NCBI GenBank assembly: GCA_023249635.1
Contig: JAHFCH010000036.1
Span: 1-39,478 of the forward strand
DNA length: 39,478 bases
Direction of reading: 5' to 3'
Source of the DNA: Fibrobacterota bacterium
GTDB taxonomy: Bacteria > Fibrobacterota > Fibrobacteria > UBA11236
The notes under the pieces were generated by a model. That model was not told where the DNA came from. It saw only the letters and a list, made by a program, of their open reading frames with translations, and searched no databases. The position numbers and the translations under genes are program-made. Positions 7,527-16,182 of the stretch are shown piece after piece; the stretch's first letter is position 1, and each line of letters begins with the position of its first letter.

Positions 7527-9314
7527 TCAGGAACGCGAAGCGGGAGCGGGGTGGGGGACGCGAGGGGCGCGAGGGACGTGGGATGGCAGCGAACGCCCGG
7601 ATGCATCCCAACGGGATCCGGAACCGCGCGAGTAGCCCGCGCCCGCGGCGGGACGGAGGATCAGCAATACGGCGGGGCCGGAAACGGTAACCGTGGCCTG
7701 CTTGCAGACGGGAATGCCGCCATCGTCGAGGCAGAGGCCTACGTTAATCGAACCGCCACCGGTGGGATGCGACAGGCCCAGCCAGCCCGCGCCCGCGATG
7801 GTATCCACCACCAGGCCGGTAACGGTCCAGGCATAATGCAGCGCCGGCGCTCCGGCCGAAGTCATGGCTGCCATGTTGGTGATGGTAGGCGTGATTTTCA
7901 GGGTATCGGAACCGTTCCAGGATGCCGCGGCCATGGAAAAGGCGGGATCCGGGATGGCTTCCTTTACGGTAACGCGCACGTCACCGGTGCGGTTGGAGCC
8001 GCCTACGTTGGCCGAAAAGCGGTAGACGATGACGGTATCCCGCGCTACCCGGGGCATGATCACGTTCAGGGATTTGACTTCGGGGTCGAAGATGCGCGGG
8101 GCCGGCCCGGAAACGGCTTCCCAGTTATAGCCGCTGGCGCATTCCGCCTTGGCGTTCAATTGGAGCGTGGCGCCTTCTTTGACCGTGGTATCCGACGGGG
8201 TCTGGAAGACGCTTTGGCAACCCGCGAATTTCTGGAAGCCGATCAGCTTCTGGCCCGGCTTCTGGTTGGCGTATTCCAGCTTGATCCAATCGGCGCTGCG
8301 TGCCGTCCGCGAAACGCGGGCCTCATCCACGGTGCCGTCGAAATTGCTGTTGTTGTCCAGCTCGTACTTGCCTATCGAAAGCGCCTGCCCGTAGTCGGGA
8401 ACGGTTCCCGTGCGTGCCAGCATGGCTTCCATAACCCCATTCACGTAAATCTTCTGGGAGGCGCCGTCGTAGGTGCCCACCACGTGGTACCAGGAACCGT
8501 CCACCATGTTCGTGCCGGCCACCACGCCCGCTTCCGTTCCGCCCAAAGTCAGGCTGAAGGCCGCCTTGGCGCCCGTACCATCCGCCTCCAGGCTGTATTC
8601 GTTCCAGGGCGCCGCCACCGCGGTGAAAGGTTTGCCGAGGTAGCGTTTGAACGGGCCTTGGCTGGTGGATTTGATCCAGGCTTCCACCGTGAGGTTTCCG
8701 GTAGGGTGCAGGGAGGCGTTATGCGGGATCTCTATACCCTGGTTGGCGGCTCCCGAGAACAAGGTGCCTCTCCCGATGTTGGCGGAAACCCGACCGGCGG
8801 AATTCAAGCCTACGCTGGTCCCGTGGTTCGAGGAACCGCCGACATCCTTGTAGGCCCCGCTGCCCGCGGCGGCGTCCTCGCCCAAGTGCCAAACCCCAGC
8901 ATAATTGCCTACCGCGGCGAAAACGGAAGGGCCGGAAGAAGACGAGGTAGCGGTGGCGTTACCCCAGTACATGCGGAACCATTGGGATGAGCTGTTTCCC
9001 TTCACCATCGGAAGCATTACCCAGGCCTCGGCAATCTTGGCGACGGCGTCGAAACGTTCGATCTCGAATGCCAGCGGGGCGCCCAGGCTGTCGGCGAAGC
9101 GGAGGTCGGCGCCATCGGTGCGCGCTTCGGAAAAGATGAAATCCGCCGCGGTCAGACGTACCAGCACGGGGAAATTCGCGACATCGACGGCGACATCGGC
9201 GCCGGCGGCGGTCGTATTTACGAGAACGCGGGAGGAATCCGTCCAGAGAGAGAAATCCGCGGCCGCGGAGTACCCTACCAAGGCCGCCACCCCCACCAGG
9301 CTGCATACCTTCAT
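7527..9314 (-). CDS. Exported DUF2341 / LamG (concanavalin-like) protein
   Basis: A probable extracellular glycan-binding protein. Residues 1-19 form a short signal peptide. Residues about 30-130 match the DUF2341 pattern ('FPVLVRLTAADFIF', 'ADLRFADSLGAPLAFEIERFD', 'EAWVMLPMV', 'FRMYWGN'). Residues about 145-345 are a LamG jelly roll ('GVWHLGED', 'LTVEAWIKS', 'WYHVVGTYDGASQKIYVNG', 'FDGTVDEARVSRTARSADWI'). An Ig-like region follows ('DTTVKEGATLQLNAKA'). The C-terminus is Pro/Arg-rich with 'SRWDASGRSLPS', resembling the D-G-R tails of its neighbours. No Shine-Dalgarno site is evident before the ATG; a TATTAT stretch about 10 bases upstream raises the chance of a very short leader. Confidence 0.82.
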   Translation of the reverse strand: MKVCSLVGVAALVGYSAAADFSLWTDSSRVLVNTTAAGADVAVDVANFPVLVRLTAADFIFSEARTDGADLRFADSLGAPLAFEIERFDAVAKIAEAWVMLPMVKGNSSSQWFRMYWGNATATSSSSGPSVFAAVGNYAGVWHLGEDAAAGSGAYKDVGGSSNHGTSVGLNSAGRVSANIGRGTLFSGAANQGIEIPHNASLHPTGNLTVEAWIKSTSQGPFKRYLGKPFTAVAAPWNEYSLEADGTGAKAAFSLTLGGTEAGVVAGTNMVDGSWYHVVGTYDGASQKIYVNGVMEAMLARTGTVPDYGQALSIGKYELDNNSNFDGTVDEARVSRTARSADWIKLEYANQKPGQKLIGFQKFAGCQSVFQTPSDTTVKEGATLQLNAKAECASGYNWEAVSGPAPRIFDPEVKSLNVIMPRVARDTVIVYRFSANVGGSNRTGDVRVTVKEAIPDPAFSMAAASWNGSDTLKITPTITNMAAMTSAGAPALHYAWTVTGLVVDTIAGAGWLGLSHPTGGGSINVGLCLDDGGIPVCKQATVTVSGPAVLLILRPAAGAGYSRGSGSRWDASGRSLPSHVPRAPRVPHPAPASRS

Positions 9315-9463
9315 ATGGGGATAATACTATCGGAACCCACCCCCGATTCCCGGTTTCCGGAAACCCGCGTTCACAAAATGAGGGAGTTTCAGGTCCCTGG
9401 CGGAATTCGCCTGAAAAGGGGCAATCCGAGGTAAGCCTAGGGGTAACCAAACCGGTACCCTTC

Positions 9464-9478
9464 AGACCCTTCGGGTCG
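9464..9478. other. UUCG-type hairpin in a divergent intergenic region
   Basis: GACCC-TTC-GGGTC forms a stem capped by the very stable C-UUCG-G loop. It lies between the divergent LamG gene and the 9602 gene. The 287-base gap (9315-9601) holds no other gene-like signal and must carry promoters for both. Confidence 0.35.
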
Positions 9479-9601
9479 GGAGCGAACGCCGGTTTTAGGC
9501 GGATTCCGGGCCGGATGTAATCGCCGCTTATCGCCGGGCCGCGGGCCGCACCTCCGGCGCCCGCATCAGGGTAGTTTTACCGGTGTGGAGGCCTTACCAG
9601 C

Positions 9602-10327
9602 ATGATCCATATGAAAACAGGTGCGGAAACGCCGCGCATACCCGCGTCCAAAGCGACCGCCACCAAGCCTGAGGCCCCCGGGATGAAGCCTGCCGGGACC
9701 GCCGGCGCTCCGACTCCGGCCCAAGCGGCCGCCATGATGACCGGCCCCGGGCGGGTCGCGCCGAACTCGTCCACTACACCCGCTAAAATCGGCACGACCC
9801 CGCCCAAACCCTTCGGCAAGAAGGATTCCGGTTCCACGACTTCTACGAGATCCGCTGCCCGGCGCGAGGCCCACACCGGCCATGCTTCGGTGGCGCCCGC
9901 CGGCCGCGAGCGCGGTTCCGGCGGCGGAGGAGGCGGTGGATTCGGCAACGGTTCGCAGAAGCAAGAGCACCAGGATATCCATGATTGGCTGCCTTTCTCG
10001 GCCCAGCAATCGCGCATCATCCGCAAGCCCGCATCCCACGTTCCGGGCCTTACCACCGTGGCCGCCCATCCGTTCCATCCGCTTAAGGCCGTGGTCTTTT
10101 CCATGGCAGGACGTTTCTATACCGAAGTCCTGCCGTCCTTGTTCCGCCGCACCCCCCAACAGGTCGACCAATCCAACCGCGACATCCGCAAGGACGCATT
10201 GCGCAAGGAACAGAAGCACCACTCGGTGAAGAACGAAGCCCGCCGTGAAGGAATCCGCAAGAAAGCGGATTCGGATCCGCATCGGGTCATGGCAGGGGAT
10301 CTGACGGCGGCGTTCGCGGGAACCTGA
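9602..10327 (+). CDS. Hypothetical protein with disordered N-terminus and basic C-terminus
   Basis: No family recognised. The 241-residue product has an Ala/Pro/Thr-rich, probably disordered first 100 residues, a run of seven glycines near residue 110, a more structured segment ('IHDWLPFSAQQSRIIRK', 'HPFHPLKAVVFSMAGRFY') and a Lys/Arg-rich end. GGAGG at 9585-9589 precedes the ATG at 12-base spacing. This composition resembles other unknown proteins around the secretion genes (minus-strand gene at 36112 and the 38260 gene), so it may be a T3SS substrate. An almost equally long frame exists on the opposite strand; the plus strand is preferred for its ribosome site and more natural residue use. 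Confidence 0.5.
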   Translation: MIHMKTGAETPRIPASKATATKPEAPGMKPAGTAGAPTPAQAAAMMTGPGRVAPNSSTTPAKIGTTPPKPFGKKDSGSTTSTRSAARREAHTGHASVAPAGRERGSGGGGGGGFGNGSQKQEHQDIHDWLPFSAQQSRIIRKPASHVPGLTTVAAHPFHPLKAVVFSMAGRFYTEVLPSLFRRTPQQVDQSNRDIRKDALRKEQKHHSVKNEARREGIRKKADSDPHRVMAGDLTAAFAGT

Positions 10328-10374
10328 GAGACGAAGCGTTTTTCTGTTGGCTTTATTCCGTGGGCTTTAATGGC

Positions 10375-10466
10375 GGTCTAAGGTTTAAGGTTTAAGGTCT
10401 AAGGTTTAAGGTGGGATCAGAACGATGCACAATAATTTTCTCCCCTTAAACCTTAAACCTTAAACC
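10375..10466. repeat. GGTYTAA heptad repeat hairpin (locus 1)
   Basis: The left arm at 10375-10411 is five direct heptads, GGTCTAA or GGTTTAA. The right arm at 10444-10466 is three CCTTAAA heptads plus CC. The arms are complementary and separated by about 32 bases, giving a long stem between two convergent genes; it probably works as a bidirectional terminator. A short TTCCCC tandem repeat follows at about 10479-10497. Confidence 0.75.
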
Positions 10467-10498
10467 TTTCCCGTTCTCCTTCCCCTTCCCCTTCCCCG

Positions 10499-11560
10499 TC
10501 AGCACCGCGCCGAATCCAGATAAAACAACCCGTCCTTCAATCCCGGCCTCGGGTCCTTTCCGAATGTCACCAGGAAATGATGCGTCAGGCTGATCTTATG
10601 CGGCACATGCTCCAACCCATAGCGTAACGGGTCTTTCGCGTCCAGGCCCAAGGCCAGGAATCCGTATGGCGAGGACGCGAAGTCGGCGCGAATGCCATCG
10701 ATCAGGGCGGCCATGACGGCGGGATCATTCTCTTCCGTCAGCACGGAGTGCAGGAATAACGGTTTATCGCCGACCTCTTCCGAATCGGCCTGGCTCGGGG
10801 GCGAAGCCAGGTAATGGGTCGATTTGAATTCCTGCTGATCCCAGGTGCCCGCCACCCCGGCCAGGCGGCCGTTGCGAAAGCCCAGGAAGAAATCACCGAT
10901 GGTGAGCCCGCGATAGTAGCCGGAGCCCAGATTGGCGAAATCGTAGAGCGGATAGAATTGCTTTGCCGGCCCCCACTGGCGGTGGAACGCCTCCAAGACG
11001 TGTATATCGGATGCGACGGCGCGGCGCACTTCGATACGGCGGGCGGCGCTACCGGCCCGTCCCATGCCCGGGACATCGCCCAAGGGCAGGGTTATGAACG
11101 CGTGGTCGCCGTAGGGCAGGTAGGTGGGTAAGCCTCCGCGGCCGGAGGTGAACGCCCCCAAGGCCACGTGGTTGTCGATGCACACCTGGGTCTGCGCGTA
11201 CTCATCGCCCTGCAGGGCGTTGGCCTTGACGAAGGCGAAGGAGCGCGCCAGCAGCATGCCGTTGCGGTAAGCGGGGGAGAAGAAAACGTCCAGCAGGTGG
11301 GGAACCTCGCGGGAAATCCCGTTGACGTAACAGGGCCGGTACGCCACCGAGGCGTAGGCGCCCAATCGTCCCGCCTGCTCGGTGTCGCGGGCGACGATCA
11401 GCTTCCAACCCGTGCCGCGCACTTCCATGATCCGGAAAATGTCATCGGCGCGATCGAGCGCGAAGGCGGGCATGGCGAAGCCTTGGGTGGATTCGGTCAG
11501 CAGTCGGGAGATTCCCGCCGCGTCCTCCGGGACCGCGAAATCGACTTGCATGCGCGCCAT
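10499..11560 (-). CDS. Tandem GNAT-like acetyltransferase domain protein
   Basis: Probable acyl-CoA-dependent N-acyltransferase of unknown substrate. The first half starts like a GNAT domain ('VDFAVPEDAAGISRLL'), followed by 'WKLIVARDTEQAGRLGAYASV' and 'HLLDVFFSPAYRNGMLLARSF'. A second domain begins near residue 175 ('IEVRRAVASDIHVLEAFHRQ') with 'FFLGFRNGRLAGVAGTWD'. The classic Q/R-x-x-G-x-G/A loop is not clear, so CoA binding is not certain. It starts 6 bases after the YscE-like gene and is thus the last gene of the sctC-sctD operon. That position is unusual for an injectisome; it may modify a secretion component or be a hitchhiker. An in-frame ATG at 11551 is an alternative start. Confidence 0.6.
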   Translation of the reverse strand: MARMQVDFAVPEDAAGISRLLTESTQGFAMPAFALDRADDIFRIMEVRGTGWKLIVARDTEQAGRLGAYASVAYRPCYVNGISREVPHLLDVFFSPAYRNGMLLARSFAFVKANALQGDEYAQTQVCIDNHVALGAFTSGRGGLPTYLPYGDHAFITLPLGDVPGMGRAGSAARRIEVRRAVASDIHVLEAFHRQWGPAKQFYPLYDFANLGSGYYRGLTIGDFFLGFRNGRLAGVAGTWDQQEFKSTHYLASPPSQADSEEVGDKPLFLHSVLTEENDPAVMAALIDGIRADFASSPYGFLALGLDAKDPLRYGLEHVPHKISLTHHFLVTFGKDPRPGLKDGLFYLDSARC

Positions 11561-11566
11561 GGCAGC

Positions 11567-11803
11567 CTACTTTTCGTGCATCCGCAGGCGCACTTCTTCC
11601 GCCACCACGGAAGCCGCTTCCGCGGCCTTCTGCAGCTCGCGCCATTGCTGGTATTGTTCCAGGGACATGCCGTCGCGGGTGTGGTACTCCACCGCCGCCA
11701 CGAAATCGGACAGGCTGCGTTGCAGATCCTTGACGAATACGCCTTCGCCATCGGCGCGCAGGTTTTTTTCCAATTCCGATTCCAACGCGGGATACTGGCT
11801 CAT
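11567..11803 (-). CDS. Small T3SS protein, YscE-like needle co-chaperone candidate
   Basis: A 78-residue, almost wholly helical and acidic protein with two predicted helices (about 6-45 and 48-77). Its start overlaps the sctD stop (ATGA). Yersinia YscE and chlamydial CdsE are proteins of this size that pair with a TPR partner (YscG) to hold the needle subunit in the cytosol; cdsE lies just after cdsD in Chlamydia, as here. The name rests on size, helical character and position, not on clear sequence identity. Confidence 0.5.
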   Translation of the reverse strand: MSQYPALESELEKNLRADGEGVFVKDLQRSLSDFVAAVEYHTRDGMSLEQYQQWRELQKAAEAASVVAEEVRLRMHEK

Positions 11804-13296
11804 TTCGCCCCCTTTTTCAGGAAATAGTTCTGTTCGACATTGTCCAGGCTCAGCACGATGCGATCACGCTGGATGGATTTGATGGTGAGGCCGCTCGCCA
11901 GTCGCGCGCCCTCGAAGAATTTACGGCGATGCTTGAGCGTGATGTAGCTCAGTTCGCCGACCGTCACGCCCACCAGTTGGGAATCCAGTTCCCGGGAGGC
12001 GGCGTTGAAATGCATCAATACCGGAGAGAGGCGTTCGGTCCAGCGTTCTTCCAGGTCCATCCCGAATTGCGAATGGAAGGATGCGCGGATCTCGTTCCAG
12101 GCCTGCATTTCCAGGCTGTCCATCTGATTCTTGACGAGCACGCCAGTGACGCGGCCCTTCTGGACCTCCAAGCGGATCTTGTGATCGAGGATCTTGGCCA
12201 TCAACATGCGGTTGACGAACGGATACACCGTCCCGGTCTGGTAGAAACGTTCTTCCAGTTCGGTTTCGCTTTGCACGCCTTGCCGCACCGACTCCGTGAT
12301 CTCCTTGGCCGTCTTGGGATTGTCGATCACGCAGGTGATGACGGCTTTTCCCATGGGTCCTATCGCCAAGGGGCAGTCCAACTGGTACAGGTCGAGCACG
12401 CCGGTAATGGAATTGCGGGTCTCCTCGGCGGAGATGAGCCGGGTCTTCACCGGGGGTTGGAAGGTTTTGACGCGATTGAGGAGTACATCCCGATCGGCTT
12501 CGGTTTGGATGAAGCCTTTGAGCAGATAGCCTCCGGGCAGGGGTACCACTTTGATCTCGGAGAAATGGAGCTCCGCGAGGATACCGCGCAGCACGGCGGC
12601 TGGATCGACGGGATTGCGGAGGATGAGCCAGGTGCCGAGACCGAGAAGGCCGGCCAGGGCTACCGAGCCGGCGATTACCAGGGGCCTGCGCTTGCGGCGG
12701 GCCGCGGCTTTGGCAAGCTTGGCGTCCTGCGCGGCCTTGACGGCCTTTTCTTCCGGAGTGGCGGGAGGCCAGTTGCCGGCTTCCACGCTACCGCCCTCGG
12801 CGGCGAGGGTTTCCGGGCCCGCGTCCGGGCCGATGGCTTCGGCTTTGGTCGCAGGGGGCTCGGGCCAGGGCAGATGCGCGGGTCCGATCGCGAAGCGGGT
12901 CGCGCCTACTTCGATGGGTTGGTAACTGTCGATGGGCAGGGGCTGGCCGGGTACGACTCCCTGGCCTTCGACGGCGGCCTTGACGATGCCGGTCACCTCC
13001 AGCTTGGGTATCACGCCGGTTACGTCGATGATCACCTGTCCGCCCAGGAAGGCGTCGTCAAGGAATATGAAATCGCTTTCCTCGTCCTGGCCCAGCGAAT
13101 ATCTGCCGGGGGGCAGAGGCATGATCGCGCCGCTATGGCGGCCACCCAGCACTTTAAGCTGGTAGCCCGTCGCGGTATCCGATTCCGCTGCTCCTTCGGA
13201 GCCGTTCGCATCCCCCTTGGGGCCGTTCGCTCCCATACCTTGCCTTTCCCGTTCCGATTCCGTAGCCATCGATCCCGTCCCCTTCGAATGTTCCAT
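11800..13296 (-). CDS. sctD: T3SS inner-membrane outer-ring protein SctD (YscD/PrgH family)
   Basis: SctD forms the outer inner-membrane ring and links SctC to the cytosolic platform. After a disordered leader, residues about 45-150 form a cytosolic FHA domain ('YQLKVLGGRHSGAIMPLP', 'RYSLGQDEESDFIFLDD'). An Ala/Glu-rich linker leads to one transmembrane helix ('LVIAGSVALAGLLGLGTWLIL', about 208-228). The periplasmic part has ring-building folds ('AVLRGILAELHFSEIKVVPL', 'YLLKGFIQTEADRDVLLNRV'). About 498 residues, longer than Yersinia YscD. I start at 13296, 19 bases after the sctC stop with AGGGAAG upstream; an in-frame ATG at 13269 also has a good site. It is the second gene of sctC-sctD-yscE-like. 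Confidence 0.88.
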   Translation of the reverse strand: MEHSKGTGSMATESERERQGMGANGPKGDANGSEGAAESDTATGYQLKVLGGRHSGAIMPLPPGRYSLGQDEESDFIFLDDAFLGGQVIIDVTGVIPKLEVTGIVKAAVEGQGVVPGQPLPIDSYQPIEVGATRFAIGPAHLPWPEPPATKAEAIGPDAGPETLAAEGGSVEAGNWPPATPEEKAVKAAQDAKLAKAAARRKRRPLVIAGSVALAGLLGLGTWLILRNPVDPAAVLRGILAELHFSEIKVVPLPGGYLLKGFIQTEADRDVLLNRVKTFQPPVKTRLISAEETRNSITGVLDLYQLDCPLAIGPMGKAVITCVIDNPKTAKEITESVRQGVQSETELEERFYQTGTVYPFVNRMLMAKILDHKIRLEVQKGRVTGVLVKNQMDSLEMQAWNEIRASFHSQFGMDLEERWTERLSPVLMHFNAASRELDSQLVGVTVGELSYITLKHRRKFFEGARLASGLTIKSIQRDRIVLSLDNVEQNYFLKKGAK

Positions 13297-13315
13297 CGCT
13301 TCCCTTAATGCCCTT

Positions 13316-15037
13316 TCATTCCTGGTCCGGAATCCGGTACTTCTGGTACTGGCGTTCCTTGTCATCGGCCTCGAACATGAGGCCGGCCTCGCCCGGCGTC
13401 TGGATGACGCGGGGCGTGATCATGAAGACGCGCTCCACCTTGGAGTGCACCTTCTGGTTGTTCTTGAACAGATACCCGATCACGGGAATGGAGCCCAACA
13501 CGGGTATCTGCGAGGATTTTTCCGACTCTTCCGTGCGCACGAAACCGCCAAGCAGAAGGCTTTCGCCGTCGCCGACCACGGCCTGGGTATTCACGATGCT
13601 GGTGGTCACGGTGGGAATGGCGTCTACCTGGTTTTCCTTGGAGGGTGATCCATCCTCGATTTCCACCACCAGGCGGATGGCCTTTTCGCCTTCGTCTTCC
13701 ACGATATGGGGTGTGACGCGCAGGAAGGTTCCGCTTTCGATTTGGAACAGGTTGGCGTCACGCTCGCCGGAGACGCGGACGTGGAAGGTTTCCGTATGCG
13801 CGATATTGGCGCGCAGGTTGTCGAAGGTGAGTACCGCAGGGCGGGAATTGATTTTCGCCTTGCCCACCGTCTCGAGCAGATGGATGCGGGCCAGGATGGT
13901 TGAGCCGGCATTGGTCACCAAGGTGGAAAAGGTGTAACCGTTCAGGAGGGCTGGAGCCGCCGGAGGGATGATGCCTGTCTGGCCGGGCTTGGGGGGATTG
14001 AGTTCGGAAAAGGTTTGCCCCTGGTGATTATTAAGGTTGATGTTGCCGCTATGCATGGTTCCGGTCTGTTCCCATTCGAAGCCCAGGTCCCGCACGCTAC
14101 CGTCGGAGACATCGATGATGGTGGCGGAAATCTCCACCAGGCCCGCGGGCACGTCCAGGGAATTCACCAGGCCCAGGTATCGTTGCAGGTTTTCCTTGGT
14201 GTCCTTGATGACCACGGAATTGGTGCGCGCATCGGGGATGATGGCGGTGCGGCCCTTGACCATACCGGTGTTCAGCATCAGGGGCGACAACTGATCGGGG
14301 CGGTCGTCGGTCTTTGGGCTCAGGCCGCGCAAGGCGGCGGAGGCTTCCGTTTGCGCCCATGGGGGGCGGATGGGGAGCGGATCCTTGTTGATGAGGCCGT
14401 TGAGCAGGCTGGCGACGCCGGGCACGGTCATCTGCTTACCCGCTTCTTGGCTGAAGGTTACGTCGGCGGCCCAAGCGTAACGCAACGGGAAAACCTTGAC
14501 CATCTGCCCGTCGGCGAAGGTGGGGGCATTCTCCATTTCCTTACCGTCCAGTCGATTGGCGGTCTCGATTACGAGCTCGACGAAGCGGGGCGGACCCGAA
14601 ACATAGACGGCATCGTCCCCGCGGGCCGTATGGATGGGCCAGCGTTCGTCCCAGATGCCGGTCTCCTTTAATGCGCCTGCGAGTTTGGCGAAGGTTATGA
14701 ATTGCAGGGACATTACGCGGGTGCGCACGTCGCTGGACTTGTAGAAGAACAGGCTGGAGCCGTCGTAATACCAGGTCAGCGCGTAGGCCTTGCAAATCTT
14801 TTCCACGAAACGCTTCGGTTCCATGCCGTCAAAGCGGCCGCTCACCTTATCCGTAACCTTATGGGATACGACGGTGCGGATTCCGTTGTCCGATCCGAAA
14901 TCGGCCAGCATGTCGCGCAGGAATTCGTCTTGGGCCATGTGGGTGTAGGGCTCTTTGCGCCATTTGGGTTCGCTGGCCGAAATAGCCGTCGGCAGCATAA
15001 GCGAGGCCAGCAATGCGGCCAAAATCTTGTTTTCCAC
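13316..15037 (-). CDS. sctC: T3SS outer-membrane secretin SctC
   Basis: SctC forms the gated outer-membrane pore. The GTG start at 15037 follows AAAAGGAAG and gives a signal peptide (VENKILAALLASLMLPTAISA). The N0 domain follows ('LRDMLADFGSDNGIRTVVS', 'ICKAYALTWYYDG'), then N1 ('WPIHTARGDDAVYVSGP') and N3 ('AIIPDARTNSVVIKDTKEN'). The secretin core ends in the hallmark I-P-V-L-G-S-I-P-V-I-G-Y-L-F at residues 511-524 and 'VERVFMITPRVI'. Length 573, close to Yersinia YscC. No C-terminal pilotin-binding extension is obvious. It is divergent from sctJ across a 356-base regulatory gap. Confidence 0.95.
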   Translation of the reverse strand: MENKILAALLASLMLPTAISASEPKWRKEPYTHMAQDEFLRDMLADFGSDNGIRTVVSHKVTDKVSGRFDGMEPKRFVEKICKAYALTWYYDGSSLFFYKSSDVRTRVMSLQFITFAKLAGALKETGIWDERWPIHTARGDDAVYVSGPPRFVELVIETANRLDGKEMENAPTFADGQMVKVFPLRYAWAADVTFSQEAGKQMTVPGVASLLNGLINKDPLPIRPPWAQTEASAALRGLSPKTDDRPDQLSPLMLNTGMVKGRTAIIPDARTNSVVIKDTKENLQRYLGLVNSLDVPAGLVEISATIIDVSDGSVRDLGFEWEQTGTMHSGNINLNNHQGQTFSELNPPKPGQTGIIPPAAPALLNGYTFSTLVTNAGSTILARIHLLETVGKAKINSRPAVLTFDNLRANIAHTETFHVRVSGERDANLFQIESGTFLRVTPHIVEDEGEKAIRLVVEIEDGSPSKENQVDAIPTVTTSIVNTQAVVGDGESLLLGGFVRTEESEKSSQIPVLGSIPVIGYLFKNNQKVHSKVERVFMITPRVIQTPGEAGLMFEADDKERQYQKYRIPDQE

Positions 15038-15214
15038 GGTTCGCTTCCTTTTGGCGGGGGGCGTATCCAAGTGGACACGCATCCGGCGTTGAGTCGAATA
15101 TAAACCGCCCCTAAAAGGACACTGGTGCGCGCGGGGGCCATCTGCAGGCCTGATTACGGCGCGTGCCCGATTTTCCCTGCGCGTTCGCGCAGGCTTCGCG
15201 CCTTGGCCGGAATT

Positions 15215-15277
15215 GGGAGCGCGATTGGTTACGCGGAGCGCGGGAGTCTCCCTGCGCTCCCAGGTCCCGGTGTAACC
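15215..15277. promoter_or_regulatory. Clustered GGAGCGC inverted repeats between sctC and sctJ
   Basis: GGGAGCGC at 15215-15222 and GGAGCGC at 15235-15241 face an inverted copy GCGCTCCC at 15254-15261, forming a near-perfect 26-base dyad at 15235-15260. An outer pair, GGTTAC (15227-15232) and GTAACC (15272-15277), encloses it. The position in the divergent sctC/sctJ gap suggests an operator controlling both arms of the secretion locus. TATATT-like and TATAAA-like AT stretches near 15100 and 15326 are possible promoter elements but lack convincing -35 boxes. Confidence 0.4.
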
Positions 15278-15393
15278 ACGGATCGAAATCGGGCCTGGGA
15301 CGCTCCCCCCCGGCCGCCCCGCGGATATAAAGTTTGCCTCAGCATAGCGCGGGACCGTATCGCAACGGGGACCCGCCGAAAGGAAACGCATTC

Positions 15394-16182
15394 ATGCGCA
15401 AGACGATGATGAAAACCGCGGCCCTCTTCCTATTGGCCCTGTGCGGCTGCCAGGAAAGCCTTTATTCGGGATTGGATGAGAAGGAAGCCACCACTATGAT
15501 GGCCTTCCTTATGGAGCAGGGAGTGGCCTGCGGGAAACTGAAGGCGAAAGACGGCTGGGATCTTACCGTGGATAAGCCCGACCTTCCCTCGGCCGTTCGT
15601 ATCCTGGAACGTGAAGGTTACCCCAAACATGAATACAAGAACATGGGGGAGATCTTCGGTTCCAAGGGTCTGATCAGTTCGCCCCAGGAAGATCGCATCC
15701 GCTATATCTTCGCGCTTTCCCAGGAGATCGCCGAAACCATCTCCCAGATCGACGGCGTACTCTCCTCACGCGTGCACTTGGTGCTGCCCGAGAACGACCC
15801 GCTCAGCGACAGCCTTAAGCTGTCGTCGGCGTCCGTGTTCGTGAAATACCTGCCGACTTCTTCGGTGCGCCAGAACGTGACCCAGATCAAGCAACTGGTA
15901 CTCAATGGCGTGGAAGGCCTGACCATGGAAAAGGTGTCGGTGGTTACCGTGCCCGGCACCATGGTGGAAGCCGTCTCCGTGCCTGCCGTGCGCATGGCCG
16001 GTATGCAATTGTACAAGAACTCGCTGCTGCCCCTGTCCGGTCTCGCCGGCGGCGTCGGGATTCTGCTCCTGGCCGTGGGATATATCACCGCCCTGTTGTT
16101 CCAGAAGCGCCGCGCCGCCGGCCTGCCCGTCATCAATCTCGGTAAGGCCAAGACTCCCGCCACGGAGCTCGCCAACCTGTGA
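15394..16182 (+). CDS. sctJ: T3SS inner-ring lipoprotein SctJ (YscJ/PrgK)
   Basis: SctJ forms the inner ring of the inner-membrane basal body. AAAGGAAAC precedes the ATG. A lipobox ends L-C-G-C with Cys19 as the lipidated residue. Ring-building motif one covers 'LYSGLDEKEATTMMAFLMEQG' and 'SAVRILEREGYP'; a second domain runs from 'YIFALSQEIAETISQIDGV' through 'ASVFVKYLP'. A C-terminal transmembrane helix (about 212-238) and a short basic cytosolic tail complete the usual architecture. 262 residues, near the family norm. It is first in a tightly packed operon; its stop overlaps the GTG of sctK. Confidence 0.95.
   Translation: MRKTMMKTAALFLLALCGCQESLYSGLDEKEATTMMAFLMEQGVACGKLKAKDGWDLTVDKPDLPSAVRILEREGYPKHEYKNMGEIFGSKGLISSPQEDRIRYIFALSQEIAETISQIDGVLSSRVHLVLPENDPLSDSLKLSSASVFVKYLPTSSVRQNVTQIKQLVLNGVEGLTMEKVSVVTVPGTMVEAVSVPAVRMAGMQLYKNSLLPLSGLAGGVGILLLAVGYITALLFQKRRAAGLPVINLGKAKTPATELANL

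Noticed and set aside
7551-8990. A 479-codon plus-strand frame opposite the LamG gene
   Set aside because: The LamG frame has signal peptide and recognisable domains; long antisense frames are expected in high-GC DNA.
9566-10282. A 238-codon minus-strand frame opposite the 9602 gene
   Set aside because: No ribosome site and Arg/Gly-biased residue use; the plus strand has GGAGG. The choice is not absolute.
10375-10500. CRISPR array or telomere-like repeat
   Set aside because: Units are seven bases without spacers, too short for CRISPR, and the arrays lie in inverted pairs inside the contig, not at an end.
11929-13308. A 459-codon plus-strand frame opposite sctD
   Set aside because: sctD is supported by FHA domain, membrane helix and gene order; the opposite frame is His/Gly-rich and shadow-like.
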